A stretch of DNA of 64,000 nt from Gigaspora rosea (taxonomy: Eukaryota > Glomeromycota > Glomeromycetes > Diversisporales > Gigasporaceae), in NCBI GenBank assembly GCA_003550325.1, contig QKWP01000227.1:349198-413197 (forward strand), written 5' to 3'. The notes under the pieces are model-generated. The model was not told the origin of the DNA, did no database searches, and worked only from the letters and a program-made list of their open reading frames with translations. Below are positions 12,344 to 24,732 of this stretch, one piece after another (positions within the stretch are counted from its first letter, which is position 1; the number at the start of each line of letters is the position of its first letter). A program made the translations under genes and the position numbers.

Positions 12344-12783
12344 AGATAATGTATAACTTAAAATCCGTCTCTATTTAAAATATTATTTATCAGCCACCAA
12401 GAACAAAGCTTAAAATCTACCGGTAATTTAAAATAAACATATCCTTATTTATCAATCGCCAAGAACAAAGCTTAAAATCTAATTTAAAATAAACATATCC
12501 TTATTTTATCAACCGCCATGAACAAAACTTAAAATCCGTCTCTATTTAAAATAAATATTTATTAATCGCAAGAACAAAGCTTAAAATCTAATTTAAAATA
12601 AACTTATCCTTATTTATCAACCGCCAAGAACAAAACTTAAAATCCGTCTCTATTTAAAATAAATATATCCTTATTTATCAATCGTCACTTAAAACCCGTC
12701 TCTATTTAAAATAAATATATCTTTATTTACAGTATCAACCACCAAGAACAAGGCTTAAAATCTGTCTCTATTTAAAATAAACT
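12344..12783. repeat. Tandem repeat array (~60-bp units)
   Basis: About seven units are built from TCTATTTAAAATAAA, ATATCCTTATTTATCAACC and GCCAAGAACAAAGCTTAAAA, with variable deletions. Minisatellite-like, non-coding. The TA-flanked element that follows is inserted at the last unit (AATAAAC followed by TA). Confidence 0.8.
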
Positions 12784-12784
12784 A

Positions 12785-14556
12785 GCATCACCCGGTGTAA
12801 TATTTGCCTGCATCATATATTCAATGTATTTAAATAAGAATATTATTTGAATATTTCGTTGTTTATATTTATTTAATAGGTTGATATATAATCAATTGCG
12901 CTTTAAACTTATAATGATTATTATACAAGTTATAGAATTACGCATAATTCTTTAACTTGTATAATAATTATTATAAGTTTAAAGCGCAATTGATTATATA
13001 TCAACCTATTAAATAAATATAATAAACTAGAGATATGACCCGGATCAGAAAATAATGACCCGGGCGGGTCAAGGTATTGACCCGGATCATGACCCGAGTC
13101 AACGGGTCGTAATTTTTTTTTATCTTATATAAAGCTAATGTAACGACTCAAAATATATAATAAGTAGCTGCACGACGCAGTCACGCTAAACCAAAAACGC
13201 AAAATAACGTCTAGGGGCATTGTTTAAATTCGATCAATATTCGAAATTACACTTTTGCCTAATTTAGAAATATTGATAACTCGATGTAGATAGTATCGAA
13301 TTCAGATACATCTTGTTTAAATACCAAGAACTTTGAATTGAATTTCGAGTTATGAATTTTTTAGTATATTTAGACATGCATTATAACGAATTTTCACTGC
13401 GAGTCTATAAAGTGTTGAAGGAGAAAATATGTAATACAAGTCGATAAAGATCGATTCAAATATAATGAATAAAAAAAAAACATGAAGCATGTTATAATAA
13501 AGAATTATCTTTAAAATATCAATGAAAAAGATCAATGCAAATATCAATATGATTATTACCGGTAATAATTATTATCAGTAATTTATTACATTGCTGTGGT
13601 CTCATGGTCTGCATCATACGAATTGACCTCGGTCATTTCACAATCGGTGAAAATCAAGAAGTAACACGTGTCAATTCAAAATCGATGTAAATTCAGAAAT
13701 GAAGCAGAGCTTTCTCACCTGATTTCGTTTCATCATATGAAATTACGTACGTATATGTACATACAATAATTGATCGTAATACATACATTCGATGATACTA
13801 TTTTTTTTTTTTTTTTTGCATCATCGTTATAAAAATTTTAAAAACTTCGGATAAGGATATCTTAGAATTAAACGGATTTGAGGATCAATCTGGATAGTCC
13901 GGATATCGGATTGAATCCCTAAATTAGACAACAGTTCCGGAATTAAGTCAGATAGTGAACGGTTACTGAGCAATCATGAAGCACTTGCCTAAATAAAATT
14001 AAAATAGTAACATTTTAAAATTCGAGGAAGTATATATCAAAAAAAATAATAATAATAATAATAAAGCGCATTCAATTTAAATATCTCATTTAAAATTTGA
14101 ACCAACTAATGCGTTTGCATTAAAAATGAGAGAAAAAAACAGTGTGATGCAGATATAGGGAATCACCTAATATTTAAATAAACTGTTAGAATGAAAATTG
14201 TGAAGCGAACTTTATCTAAAGAAAAATTGCTAAATAATAAATCATGTATTTTCAGATTGATGCAAATAGTGATACGTACCACGCATAAAAATATGTTCTA
14301 TTTTTGAAAAAAAAAGCGTTCTATTTAATACGTTTTTTCTGCCAATACATTTATATGCATAAAAAACATAACTGATAAATATCTTTAATTTGAACCTTGA
14401 CCCGTTTGACCCGGGTTAGACCAATTTCTGACCGTGACCCGTTGGGTCGGGTAACCCGCACGGGACACCCGACCCGGGTAATAACTCTATAATAAACATT
14501 CAAATAATATTCTTATCTAAATACATTATGCAGACAAATATTACACCGGGTGATGC
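12785..14556. mobile_element. TA-flanked foldback MITE (split by a nested hAT element)
   Basis: The ends GCATCACCCGGTGTAATATT (12785) and the complement ending at 14556 are flanked by TA. Without the nested element (13028-14489 plus one duplication) it is about 300 bp long. Its core is a long palindrome (about 12860-13020, arms containing TTGATATATAATCAATTGCG). Non-coding. Confidence 0.7.
13028..14489. mobile_element. Non-autonomous hAT element with GACCCGG subterminal repeats
   Basis: The ends TAGAGATATGACCCGG and (reverse) TAGAGTTATTACCCGG fit the hAT YARNG rule. A perfect 8-bp duplication, TAATAAAC, stands at 13020-13027 and 14490-14497. Both subterminal zones (13035-13110; 14396-14480) hold clustered GACCCG/GACCCGGG copies, as hAT transposases often bind such clusters. 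No transposase is seen; the small frames inside are AT-rich noise. Confidence 0.8.
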
Positions 14557-14587
14557 TAGTTTAATTTTAATGTATAACTTGATTATT

Positions 14588-15181
14588 GGCCGGAGCGTAG
14601 CGACGGACATTTAGTGTTTACGCATGGTGATATAAAAGTTACGTTTTTGATGCGGTTTGATCTAAAAAAATTACTTTTTTGATTTTTTTTATATCAATTA
14701 CATAAAATTAGATCAGAACCACAATTTGGAAATTTTTTGTCCGTCCGCACGCGTGTCGCGTAAAAAAAAAACCCACTGATAAAAAAAAAACAACAAACAG
14801 GCCTGCCAATTAAATAATTTTTTAATAAATTTACATATTCTATTAGTTGGACGCCTAAAATTTACAAAAATATTCGAACATAAATTTGTTTTTGAAACTT
14901 TGTAGATATTTTGTAAAAATTTTCAGGCAATTCCTTGTCTTTTTAATGAGTTGAATCGTTTTGAAACCGATAATTTTAATAAATATATTTATCATTATTA
15001 ATATTACCGTTATTAGTATAAGCTATAGTAAAATTATTAGCTAGACACTTATAAACAAATTAGATTTAAATAATGTATAATATACTGTATTATTAAATAT
15101 ATACAACTATTATATATTATATTAAAATAATTAATTGGTTTTATTTAAAATTTTGAATTTTAAAATATTTTCGCTCCGGCC
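14588..15181. repeat. Possible element with GGCCGGAGCG inverted ends
   Basis: GGCCGGAGCG at 14588-14597 and its exact complement at 15172-15181 bracket about 590 bp of AT-rich sequence. No clear target duplication is seen, so the boundaries are tentative. Confidence 0.4.
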
Positions 15182-15258
15182 TCACAATGCTACGCATTAA
15201 CCTAGTAGGTTATCAGTTATAGATTACATCATGCAGATTACAGTAGTATATTATTTAG

Positions 15259-15262
<4 letters not shown>

Positions 15263-15300
<38 letters not shown>
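15263..15300. repeat. (TA)n microsatellite
   Basis: About 19 uninterrupted TA dinucleotides. Confidence 0.95.
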
Positions 15301-15306
<6 letters not shown>

Positions 15307-16242
15307 GATTATAAAATATTTGTCAATTATAAATAATTATGAATCATCTTTGTTTCTGGTTTTAGCGCAACTACGTTGCGCAGCTATCTTATTACTACAT
15401 AAGACTGTAAGACCCATACGATAAAGTCATGTTATCTAATATAGATTTGGAAAGGATCGCCAAATTCTTTCGCTATGCCCTTTAATATTAGCGATTATCA
15501 ATTAATCTGTCCAATAAAAAATCCGATACAAAAAACACAAAAAAAGTAAATAATTTTGAAAGATAATAAGTGAACATAGAACGGAGAACAAAGCTAAAAT
15601 TTTTATTATTTTAAGGTTTCTTTTATAATTTGTTTTTAAATCAAAATTTTTGGTACTATTTACTACTATCATTTACCATTTACCATTTACCAGTCTTTAC
15701 GATTTAGATTTAAATATGGCTTTAAATCTACATTCACGTAAAACTTGTTCGCTGTTTTAACTATATGATATTAACGGATAAATCGGAAATAAACTATCAT
15801 TATGAGCGTTTCTAAAAAAAAAAATAAATAGAAAAATTTCTCGGCAAGTTCCGATACTAGTAATTTTTTAAAATTTATAAGTCACATGGTCTAAATTCGA
15901 TGGTTTGATTGGTCAAAAGTAAAAAACATACTGTATACGTTTACTTTTTTACAATTTTATAATAAAATAGCTAAACTTTGAAAGGCTACTATACCACCAG
16001 TTTAACTTTAAACATAAATTTAAACCACAAGTTTCGTTCTTAAAGATAAGAAGATCATATCTTGTGGATTATTTTTTACATTTGATAACTTTTTAAAAGA
16101 GGAGTAGCATTTTTTGTAAAGCTATTTTTTTATGTAGATTTAAAGCCGAGGACATCATAGATTTAAATATTTCCGAATTTGCTCTGCTAAAAAAGAGTAT
16201 ACGTGGCAAATGTTTTGATGATCCTCGATCGAGAACTCTATG

Positions 16243-17160
16243 CAGGGACGATGATTTTCTGCGGTGATTAAAACCAAATTCTGCGTGTGGTTAAGGCAAA
16301 TTCTGTATTTGCTGCGGTTTATGAATTCTGTGCAATTTTATGAATTTCTGTGCAATTCTGTGGCGATGTATTGCTAATTCTGTGACTTAATGCGCTTATG
16401 TAAAAAAAATTTATTTGTCAAAATTTGCATTATATAAAGGAATTAACAAAAAAATTTACACTGTTAATTGTACTAACATTTAATTTGGATAACAAAAAAA
16501 TATAAACCAAAAATAAAGTAGATTTTTGCGTTTTAAAAAAAAAAATAAAAGAAAAAAAAAATAAACATAAAGAAAAAAAAGGAAAAACAATTATTCGCCA
16601 TTAAAATATAACATGTTTAGCTGTTTTAAAGAATCAAATGAAAGGCTTTGACGATCGCTATTTAAAATATTGTTATACATAGAGAAACTACGTTCAACAC
16701 TGCAACTAGAAGCTGAATGCCAAATATAATTTAACGCTAATAAATTTGGCAAAATCGATTGCATTCCTACCCAATATTCATGGAGATTAATTAAAAATAT
16801 TTTCATGTTTATTTTTTAACTCCATTACTTTCAATATAATTCTATATCGATATTACAAATTTGTATTTGAAAGAGTTTTTATTATGATTTTCTAACGAAC
16901 TTCGAACTTTCTTAAAGTATATGCTTGGTTAGGCTTGATATTTTTAATGGACATACATGCTTGCGGCGTAAAAATTATAAATTCGTAAATTATTCATATA
17001 ATAAAACACTCAATTCGATTGGCTAATCATCATGTGATCATGGAATTCTGCGTTATTCTGTGTATTCTGCGATATTCCGGTGATTAAGGGTGATTTCTGC
17101 GGTTGGGTACTTAAGAGGAATTCTGCTGTTTTCTGTGAATCACAGAAAATCATCATCCTG
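16243..17160 (-). mobile_element. Internally deleted hAT element
   Basis: The ends CAGGGACGATGATTTTCTG and (reverse) CAGGATGATGATTTTCTG obey the hAT YARNG rule. A perfect 8-bp duplication, ACTCTATG, stands at 16235-16242 and 17161-17168. Both subterminal zones are packed with TTCTGYG words (16250-16390; 17040-17140). It still carries the C-terminal piece of the transposase (16591-16806). At 918 bp it cannot move without help. Confidence 0.9.
16591..16806 (-). pseudogene. hAT transposase C-terminal dimerisation domain fragment
   Basis: The 71-residue frame contains the hAT dimerisation signature: PNLLALNYIWHSASSCSVER followed by SFSMYNNILNSDRQSLSF and ending LYFNGE. In intact hAT transposases this segment closes the protein and mediates dimer formation. 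The RNase H-like catalytic core and BED finger are absent, so this is the end of a deleted copy. It lies inside the element 16243-17160, in agreement with that element's hAT ends. Confidence 0.75.
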
Positions 17161-17283
17161 ACTCTATGGGAATTTACTTTGCAAGAAAATTTGTATTACC
17201 ATTCACAGAGGTACAAACTATTCCGAATAGGAAGAAAAGGCAAAATTATAACTACGTTAAATATGTTAATAGATGAAGTATAA

Positions 17284-17915
17284 TTCAATTTAAGTAATTT
17301 AATTAAGCTTGAATTATCTGTTATGGTAATTATTCGGTTTAAATTATGCCACGTGTTTTACCAACACCAGAAACGTTTTTTTAAAAATCAAACAAAATCC
17401 CATTGATATTTGTTTCTCAAATCTCGTGAATTCTAAGGATTGAGATTTTTGTTGTGACTCATATCTATAAATAATAATAATTTTCATCGAAAGTTTCGAA
17501 AAAAAAGCGCTAATAATTGTAAGGAAATTTATCAATGTACAAAAAAAATGAAATAATGCAGATAAAAAAATCATTCAAAGCTCGGCAACAATGTTTTAAA
17601 TATGTACACGATTACATAATACAGTATCAGCTTAATTTTATCATACCAGGTACCGACTTTAAAACACTAAGTATAAATGATTAATAGTTATGCGACACAA
17701 TGTTAATAATAAAACGAAAAACGATGTAACAATTTCAATGACAACAAAATAATCAATTATAGACGATATCCAACAAAAAAGCTATTAAGTCCTTTATTTC
17801 AATATGTAGTTCAACAAATATGCATATTTACTATAATGAGATATTATATGATAAAAGTAATTTTAAGAATCACACAAGCGATAACGCGTACGCACTAGTT
17901 AAACTAGTGCTAAAA
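17284..17915. other. Intergenic, no gene seen
   Basis: AT-rich sequence downstream of the disrupted exon and downstream (3') of DUT1. The minus frame 17344-17574 is low complexity and not supported. Confidence 0.5.
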
Positions 17916-18773
17916 TTAAAATTGGCCGGTTGATCCATATCCTTTACTCCCACGGTCAGTAGATCCCAAAGACTAAGATTAAAAATTTAAACTTTTAGAA
18001 CAAACTCTTATATGACATGAAGGATGCTTTAATAATCATAAATGCTTACATCTGTTTCAACCACTTCCGGAGTATATATCCTTTCAAGAATTAGTTGAGC
18101 AATACGTTCACCTTCTTTAACTATATGATATGAATTTAAATCAATTAAAAATTTTATATTTGACTTAAGAGTCCCATAAATACTATTTCATACCTGTGTA
18201 ATCATTATCATTAAAATTAAACAAGAGGACGCTAACTGGCCCACGATAATCAGCATCGATTACACCAGCTCCACAGTCAAGGAAATGGTTCAGTGCTTTA
18301 AAGTTCACGTGATGTTAGACACGGCTTACGTAACGCAGAAATCATTTTTGTAAAAAAAAAAAATTACCTAAACTGCTTCTCGGCGCGACACGTCCGTAAG
18401 TTCCTTCGGGAAGTGCGATAGATATTTCGGTAGGAACCAAAGCTTTTCCTTTAGCTGGAACAACCATTTCTACAGCACTTTACACATAAGGTAGAGATAA
18501 TAAGATTTTTTTTTGTCGCGTATATACACACTTTTATCAACATCATGTAATAAAGATAATTAAGAACTTTTTATACATAACAATATACCTGTACAAATCA
18601 TATCCAGCAGCTAGTGAAGAACCACGTACGGGTAGTTTAGCTTTTTCGCTAAGACGTTTAACGAGTAATTTCGAAGAGTCCGCTTGTGGTGTAATTGAAA
18701 CTGAAAGTTTTCGTTTTTTTGATTCAAGTACTGCTTGATTTTCTGATACTTCTAAAACTTCGGTGTTTGGCAT
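17916..18773 (-). CDS. DUT1: dUTP pyrophosphatase (dUTPase)
   Basis: Five exons on the minus strand: 18773-18589, 18477-18368, 18295-18194, 18120-18050 and 17972-17916. All have GT-AG borders and consistent phases, giving about 174 residues. All five trimeric dUTPase motifs are present: AAGYDLYS (I), PRSSL (II), [11 protein letters not shown] (III, with the catalytic Asp/Tyr pair), [12 protein letters not shown] (IV) and [10 protein letters not shown] (V, the flexible arm over the nucleotide). It hydrolyses dUTP to dUMP and pyrophosphate, keeping uracil out of DNA and feeding dTMP synthesis. The charged N-terminal tail (KKRKLSVS) could hold a nuclear signal. No stop or frameshift was found; it is the one complete conserved host gene in the window. 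Confidence 0.93.
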
Positions 18774-19025
18774 TTTTTTTTTCTTAAAGTGAACTGAATT
18801 AGACGGCGAGAAAAATAGTTTTTTTTTAGATGAATCAAATCACTTTGTATTTATATAAAGATAACGATAAATGTGTTATTCTCTTTTTTGTAAATAATCT
18901 CATGCTAACCCACGCTAATTATGTAAAATTTCCACATTAAGCTTTGATAGTAGCTTTTTGATTGTTGGATTGCATTTGATTGATGAACTATCCGTTACAC
19001 ACACACGGCTAATCTCCTGTTATGG
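18774..19025. other. DUT1 upstream region
   Basis: The 5' flank of DUT1 is AT-rich with a T-run next to the ATG. Promoter elements could not be identified with confidence. Confidence 0.4.
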
Positions 19026-22000
19026 AGCATAGCGGGCTTTATTATGATTGGTTGATTTTTGAAGATCATCATATCTTAAGTAAGTCTTATTAAAGTAATG
19101 ATTTTCCGTCACAATCTTGAATTCAGAGCCACGAATACAAATTCCTAGAGGGTGTGACAAAAAAAACGAAAGTTCACACTTTGTTTGTTTTATTAACTGG
19201 CAAAGTAATTTGGTAGTCCACGAAGTAATTCGGAAGTTAGATGAGTAGCGTTTATTTCACTTTCAAAATGCATTTGAACCCGATTTGAATCTTAAATTAT
19301 TCTTTTTTTTTTTTATGCCGACAAAAGAAGCACTTCCAAGTTAAACATAATAAACCAAGTAATGTACAACACAAAAGTTTAGTTTTGATAGTAAACAAAG
19401 ATATGACTTTATAAATAAATTAAGATTGAGTACTAAAGCTTTCTATTTTCCTCCTTAGTAGGTCGGTACAAAATCTTACGCGTCAAGAATATAAACATCG
19501 AAATGTGAATAGTGGGCGTTAAATAGCAAAAAGATGCTAACGGCCTATGATCTTGTTAAAAAATGAGTAAAATGCGACATGGGTGTTAAAATTTGTAAAC
19601 GTAGCGTCAAAGGTGTGGGATTAGAATTTTCAATGTAAAAAAAAAATGTAAATACGAAATCCTTTTGTAAAAATATCATTTGATAAATAAATATATATTG
19701 TTTTTTTTTTTATTATCATAAAAATTGATAAAATAAGTACAATAATTATAAAGAATTTGATCGAAACAATGATAAAAATATATATATAAAAATTATAACA
19801 AATTTACAATTTTTAAATAATTTTTAAATTACGCATTTGCTAAAGTATTTTTAGCCCCCTCAACAAGTAAATTTACATTACTGTAATCTACATTCGCGTC
19901 TAAAAAAAAACTTTCGTCACTAGTATCGTCGCTGGCTTCGATAGCTTCACTATTATCTGAATCCTTTTTTTTTGCCTTTTTATCCGATTCTAAGGTTTTT
20001 TGAAAAGCCTTACAGTTCTTCTTAATTCCAGTTACGAGGTAATCAATACAATACTAACATTTGCTCCCCAAATTAAATAAAAAACATTCGAAATGATAGG
20101 CATGTCCACAGAATAAAATACAACCTATCTCACTAGAATTGATACAATCTTCAAAGTCACAAAATCGATTATTCCGTGGGATGCGTGCTGTATTCCAAGC
20201 CATTGACATTATGTCTATATCAACTTGAGTTTTTAGCGTTGGAAATTCATACGCTTTCGGTTTCGAAGATGTGTCAGATGAAATAGCTTTTGACCCACCA
20301 ATATTTTTGTAAACATTAACAAAGAAATTTAATAAAAAAGTGAAGTACGTTTTTCAAGATATTCTAGCTGCTTTGGTGAATATCTGATATTATGGCTTTC
20401 TGCAAACACATTCGTAAAGGAATTGTTACCTCGCATCTTATCGATTATTCGTACTTCTTGAATTATCTGATCTGCCGTGTTAGATCCATATATTTGTCGT
20501 CGAAGTGAGCTGTGGAAATTCTCAACATAATAATCGTTAAAGACGTGAATTGAATCTGTGAGAGTTTGTGAAATGGGGTGATTGGTCTTGAACCAATAAA
20601 AAACATCACTTAAAAACATTAAAGGCAATTTATTATAATGCCTTCATTGATATTGATAAAAAATGGTCTATACGCAAAACATTGCTTCGATATATGCTTC
20701 TCAATTTCCACTACGAAAAATAATGGGATAAAAATCCAAAACCAACGGAACCAATAAATTAACAAGATATCGAACTTCGGGGTTTTTAGAACGTTCGAAT
20801 TTTTGCATTACTATAGAACGGACTCAAGACCATCCCTGATACACTATTTCTAGAATTAAATTAATTTTATAAGGTTTTGGCTTTATTGCCAAAACCTTAT
20901 TACGACCAAAGACTGCATGAAAAAGTAAATCGAAAAAATCATAATTTAAAAGAAAAACTGTCTCACGACTATTTAGGGATACGTGTAAAGGTCCAATCAT
21001 AGGAACGATATGTAAAACCTGCACCAAAATTAAATAAATTCGTATGAAAAGAAAAAAAAAAATCAAAAAAAAAACACCTGCTCTGGAATTCCAACCAAAT
21101 CTCCAGATTTGAGGAGACGAGTGATGGCACGCCATATATATAGTTGCCCAGGATAATCCATAGGCGCTATTAAAACCCATGTTTTTATATAAGTTTCTGC
21201 CTCGGGAATATTGATTAAGAATTTTAACGCACTTACGTAATCTTCGGTCGAATGAAGAGATTCTTCTTTTAAATCAACAAGTTCCGTATTTTCCATGCTT
21301 CGATCCGTTTTGCGTTGCTCAATTCTATCGTCATAACTGTGAATAAGAAGACGTTCAACCCATTCGTCGTGCGTTTCTTGCCTAAACAAATCATTAAACA
21401 CATTTTTTCGTCCTGTATAACTAAGCCATAAATGAGGAAAAAAAAGGGAGTCAGCATTTTCAATAATAATGCTCGAATCAATACCCTCTTCATTATGGAC
21501 ATTCGTTTCTTGGTTGGGATGATTAAACGGAATTGATGGCATTTTGGGTAACGCTTTTAAGAGTATCGTGATAAAATGAGAACCGTCATGTGTGCTAGTT
21601 GCATCGCTACGACAAGATTCATGGATGTTATGAAAATCATCTACATTCAAAACAACCAAGTTTTCAACCTGCTATAAAATAAACTGTAGTTAGTTAATTG
21701 TAAAAAAAAAAAAAACAAAAAAACAAAAAAAACAAAAAAAAAACAAAAAAAAACCATTTTCTGTTAAAAAAGTCCTGACTGTTTCCGTATGCGCTTGTAT
21801 ATGCCGGGCCTTCTGTCTTGCGATAGTTTCACGCCTTACTGTTAGACCAGCACCAGCTAAGGTCCCAATTGTTGATGAAGATGCACCAGACGCATCTAAC
21901 AAAAGTCCGATTTCCGCCTTAACACCGTTGATAAATTTATTATTAAGGCCTGCAAGAAAATAGCAAAATAAAACCAGCCTTTTTTTGTTTTTTTTATTAG

Positions 22001-23046
22001 TCATATGGCTCTTAGCTTGTGGATTCGTCTCAGCCACCAATTGATCAAAGAAACCTCTTAGCGATGGCTCAGCTTTTTCAAGCATCTTTTTAAATTCCTC
22101 AGGATCAAGAATAGGTTTTTCGTCGAATACACGCTGTCTTGTATACAAGACCCCCGTCATTAGCTTAATCTTCTTACTCAGAGGAATCAACTCTGAAAAA
22201 AAAATTGATATGTAAAAAAAAAAAAAAGGACAAAAAATACATTAACAGATAAAAGCTATTGATCAACCTAGTTTCGCTTCGTCGAATTTTGCACACACTT
22301 TATGGTATGCGGATTCCAATTCCTGAAATTTGGATTCAGAGTAAAAAATGTCACGGCATAAAACATATGATCTTCCTTAAAATCGTTTTATGTTTTCTTT
22401 CGGAATTCTTTCTTTTGGTGGTAAATAATCGGGCAAATTGATGTACTCTGGATCAGTATCTGTTTTGTATAAGCAATGATAGCACATCAATGCTTCCTTT
22501 GCTAGACTAAAGAATCTAGTCAGTCATTCTGGAGTCTTTACAAACAACTTTCCATCAGCTTTTTGAGCTGTAACTAAATAAATTTCATGTTTGGGATGAG
22601 AACAAACACTAGTTAGTTTAGTTTTCTTTTTTCTTGCATTCACAATATATTTGTTATAGTGTTTGCAACATAAAGCTTTGTTAACTAAATCCAAATATTG
22701 GCTTGATTCTGGTATAGCGACTTGATCTGTAACGGTTGAGGCAAGAAATTGATCATAATTGCAGACGACATCATCATAACCATACAGATCACAGTAACAG
22801 GCTTTTCTTTTTACTTTTTTCACAATAGAGCCGTCTTCATAATGCTTTTCTTGTTCAGTCATTTTGTTACATTGGTTTTTACACTACTAAAATATAGAGT
22901 ATCGATAGTAATCGATGTAGAAATTCAATGAATAATTACTAATCATGTTACATGAAATCTATTTTTATTAACCAATAAAATTCGTGAAGATCACAAATTG
23001 ATCTACAAAAAATTAACCAATTACAGAGAAAGCCCGCTATGTTTTG
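19026..23046. repeat. Inverted repeats flanking the 19.8-22.9 kb locus
   Basis: CATAGCGGGCTTT, a spacer, TGATTGGTTGATTTTTG and AGATCATC at about 19032-19080 recur inverted at about 22990-23046 (CATAGCGGGCTTT, TAATTGGTTAATTTTTTG, AGATCA). They enclose about 4 kb that contains the decayed multi-copy gene. No target duplication was defined. They may be the termini of a mobile element that carries the gene, or just common genomic repeats. Confidence 0.45.
19829..22862 (-). pseudogene. Decayed multi-copy Rhizophagus-type gene with RING-like C-terminus
   Basis: The reading runs from 22862 down to the stop at 19829-19831 with three plausible introns (22193-22267, 21669-21754, 21019-21077). Landmarks are KACYCDLYGYDDVVCNYDQF, CSHPKHEIYLVTAQKADGK, CYFLAGLNNKFINGVKAEIG, a Gly/Ser/Ala block, VVLNVDDFHNIHESC, DDRIEQRKTDRSMENT, PKPYKINLILEIVYQGW, VFNDYYVENFHSSLRRQ, and a C-terminal Cys/His cluster with CGHAYHFEC followed by CxYC, resembling a RING finger. 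I recall this arrangement as a large Rhizophagus family of unknown function, perhaps transposon-borne. In-frame stops occur after KTPE, after IKRF, after QGWS, several times near 20650-20750, and inside the last zinc pair, so the copy is dead. Confidence 0.65.
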
Positions 23047-24732
23047 TTATGGCGCAGCCGCTTACAGTAAATTATATTTGAAACCTTTTACAGTAAAGTG
23101 TAGAGTATCAACGGAGTTTGGAATTTTTTAATTTTTCTGGATTTTTATTTATATTATCAAACTTTAAAATATATAACGGGAAAGTACTAGTAAAATTATT
23201 TCAACACTCTAATTTTATTTCACCAACATTTAGAAAAAAATCTACGTTAATAAATTTCCATAAAAACTATTTAATTCTTTCTTCAAAAATATCTGAAGCT
23301 ATCGCTTTAATTATTAATAACGATAAGGGGTTTGAATCGGTTTTGTCAACTACTTCCGCTACCGCTACGTCGATTTCCGCTGTAGTCAAATAAGGTAACA
23401 ATAACATAATTACGTAATCGGATTTAAATTCTAAAAAATAAAAATGGTTATTTGAACATCTTGGTCAAGACGATCTATGTTGATCTATGTGATAGTAAGT
23501 ATTCTAATAATATAATTAAATGCACGTGCAGAACATGCATTCCATTATTGTCCCTAGCTTGTGACCGAACTTTTAGAGTGCAGTATTTACTATCTAATGA
23601 TTTAAGAGTAGGGATTACAGTATATTTTAATATAAATTAATAGTAAACTTTTTTTCTAAAATTAAAAAATCTTTTATTAAGTAAATTACGGTAATTTTAA
23701 AAATTAATTGAAATTGCAGAATAGTTTTGGTGGTAAAATTATTAAAATTGATTAAATACTATAGTTATCATAGATACATATATTTATAAATGTTAATTTA
23801 CACCCTGTTATCATATATAAATTATTTGCTATGTACAGGTTATATATCATGGGTATGTAAACACGGCAGATACTATGTACTGACGAAAAAAATACCTGCC
23901 AGATAATCTAGTTATCTAACATGATATACGGATCATGAACATCAATAGTATAATTGCATGAGGCCTTCTACTACGTGCTTTTGCTATTATCCTGCCTCCA
24001 GTAGAGTGTCCTGCACGGAATCTGCACAAATTTGTACAAATTCTGCTATTCTGCTTAAAAAAAAGCGAATACGCAGAAAAAGCAAAATTATTAGGCATAG
24101 GACATGTTCCCTTAAAATAGGACAAATTGCTGTCTATAATAAAAATTTTAATAAAAACATATGAATTTACTATAAACTTAAGCTGAATATCCTATTCAGC
24201 TTAATTAATTAACTTAATAAAATTAAATTTTACAGTTATATAGAACAAGAAAAGAAGAAAAAAATTAAGTATTAAGTTTGTACAATTTTAAATATTTACT
24301 AATTTTAAAACAGAATTTATATATAAAATTATGCTTTGACAACTTTATTTAGTAGTAAAATATAGGTTATCTTGACAAAAAAATAAGTTAGCTATATACT
24401 AAAATTAAAAATTTTTGTTTGATAATACCTAGAAGATATTAAAATTAATGGAGCCAACTTAATGTTACACGAGTAGATTATATAGAAATTAGACAGATGC
24501 TTATTAATTTATATTTAAATAATATAATAATAAAAAATTTCAAATTTTCTTATATATAAAAAAATTTACAAAGTTTCAATTAAGATGTGTTAAAAAAAAT
24601 TAAACTTAATAAAGTTAGTTACTATAATTTTTAGAAATATTATTTTTGAAGAAGTTTAAAAAATTATATCAACTTTTTGTTATTTTTAAATTGAAAAGAG
24701 ATATAAAATAGTAAAAAATAAGTATATATTAT
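23047..24732. other. AT-rich region; one possible small exon
   Basis: The plus frame 23118-23393 has a basic stretch (NFISPTFRKKSTLINFHKNY) followed by LSSKISEAIALIINN and a Ser/Thr/Ala-rich end. It could be an N-terminal exon with a mitochondrial-type leader, but there is no domain and no clear splice donor, so it is not called. A 10-bp-arm hairpin (AAGCTGAATA..TATTCAGCTT) lies at about 24180-24202. The rest shows nothing. Confidence 0.3.

Larger units (their letters stand above)
16138..17283 (+). pseudogene. Unidentified exon split by a hAT insertion
   Basis: After a good acceptor (TTTTTTTATGTAG, ending 16137) the frame reads AEDIIDLNISEFALLKKSIR up to 16242. If the hAT element (16243-17160) and one copy of its 8-bp duplication are removed, the same frame continues TLWEFTLQENLYYHSQRYKL and ends with a stop at 17281-17283. 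No stop interrupts the joined exon of about 73 codons, so the insertion looks young relative to the gene. The protein family is not recognised. Upstream exons, if any, lie in 15.4-16.1 kb; 15430-15485 reads MLSNIDLERIAKFF, which may or may not belong. The allele as assembled would be truncated within the element. Confidence 0.5.

Noticed and set aside
17080-17283. A 67-residue stand-alone protein
   Set aside because: Its first part is hAT subterminal repeat; only the part after 17161 belongs to the disrupted exon.
23118-23393. Mitochondrial enzyme N-terminus
   Set aside because: The leader-like composition is suggestive, but no conserved domain or splice donor follows.
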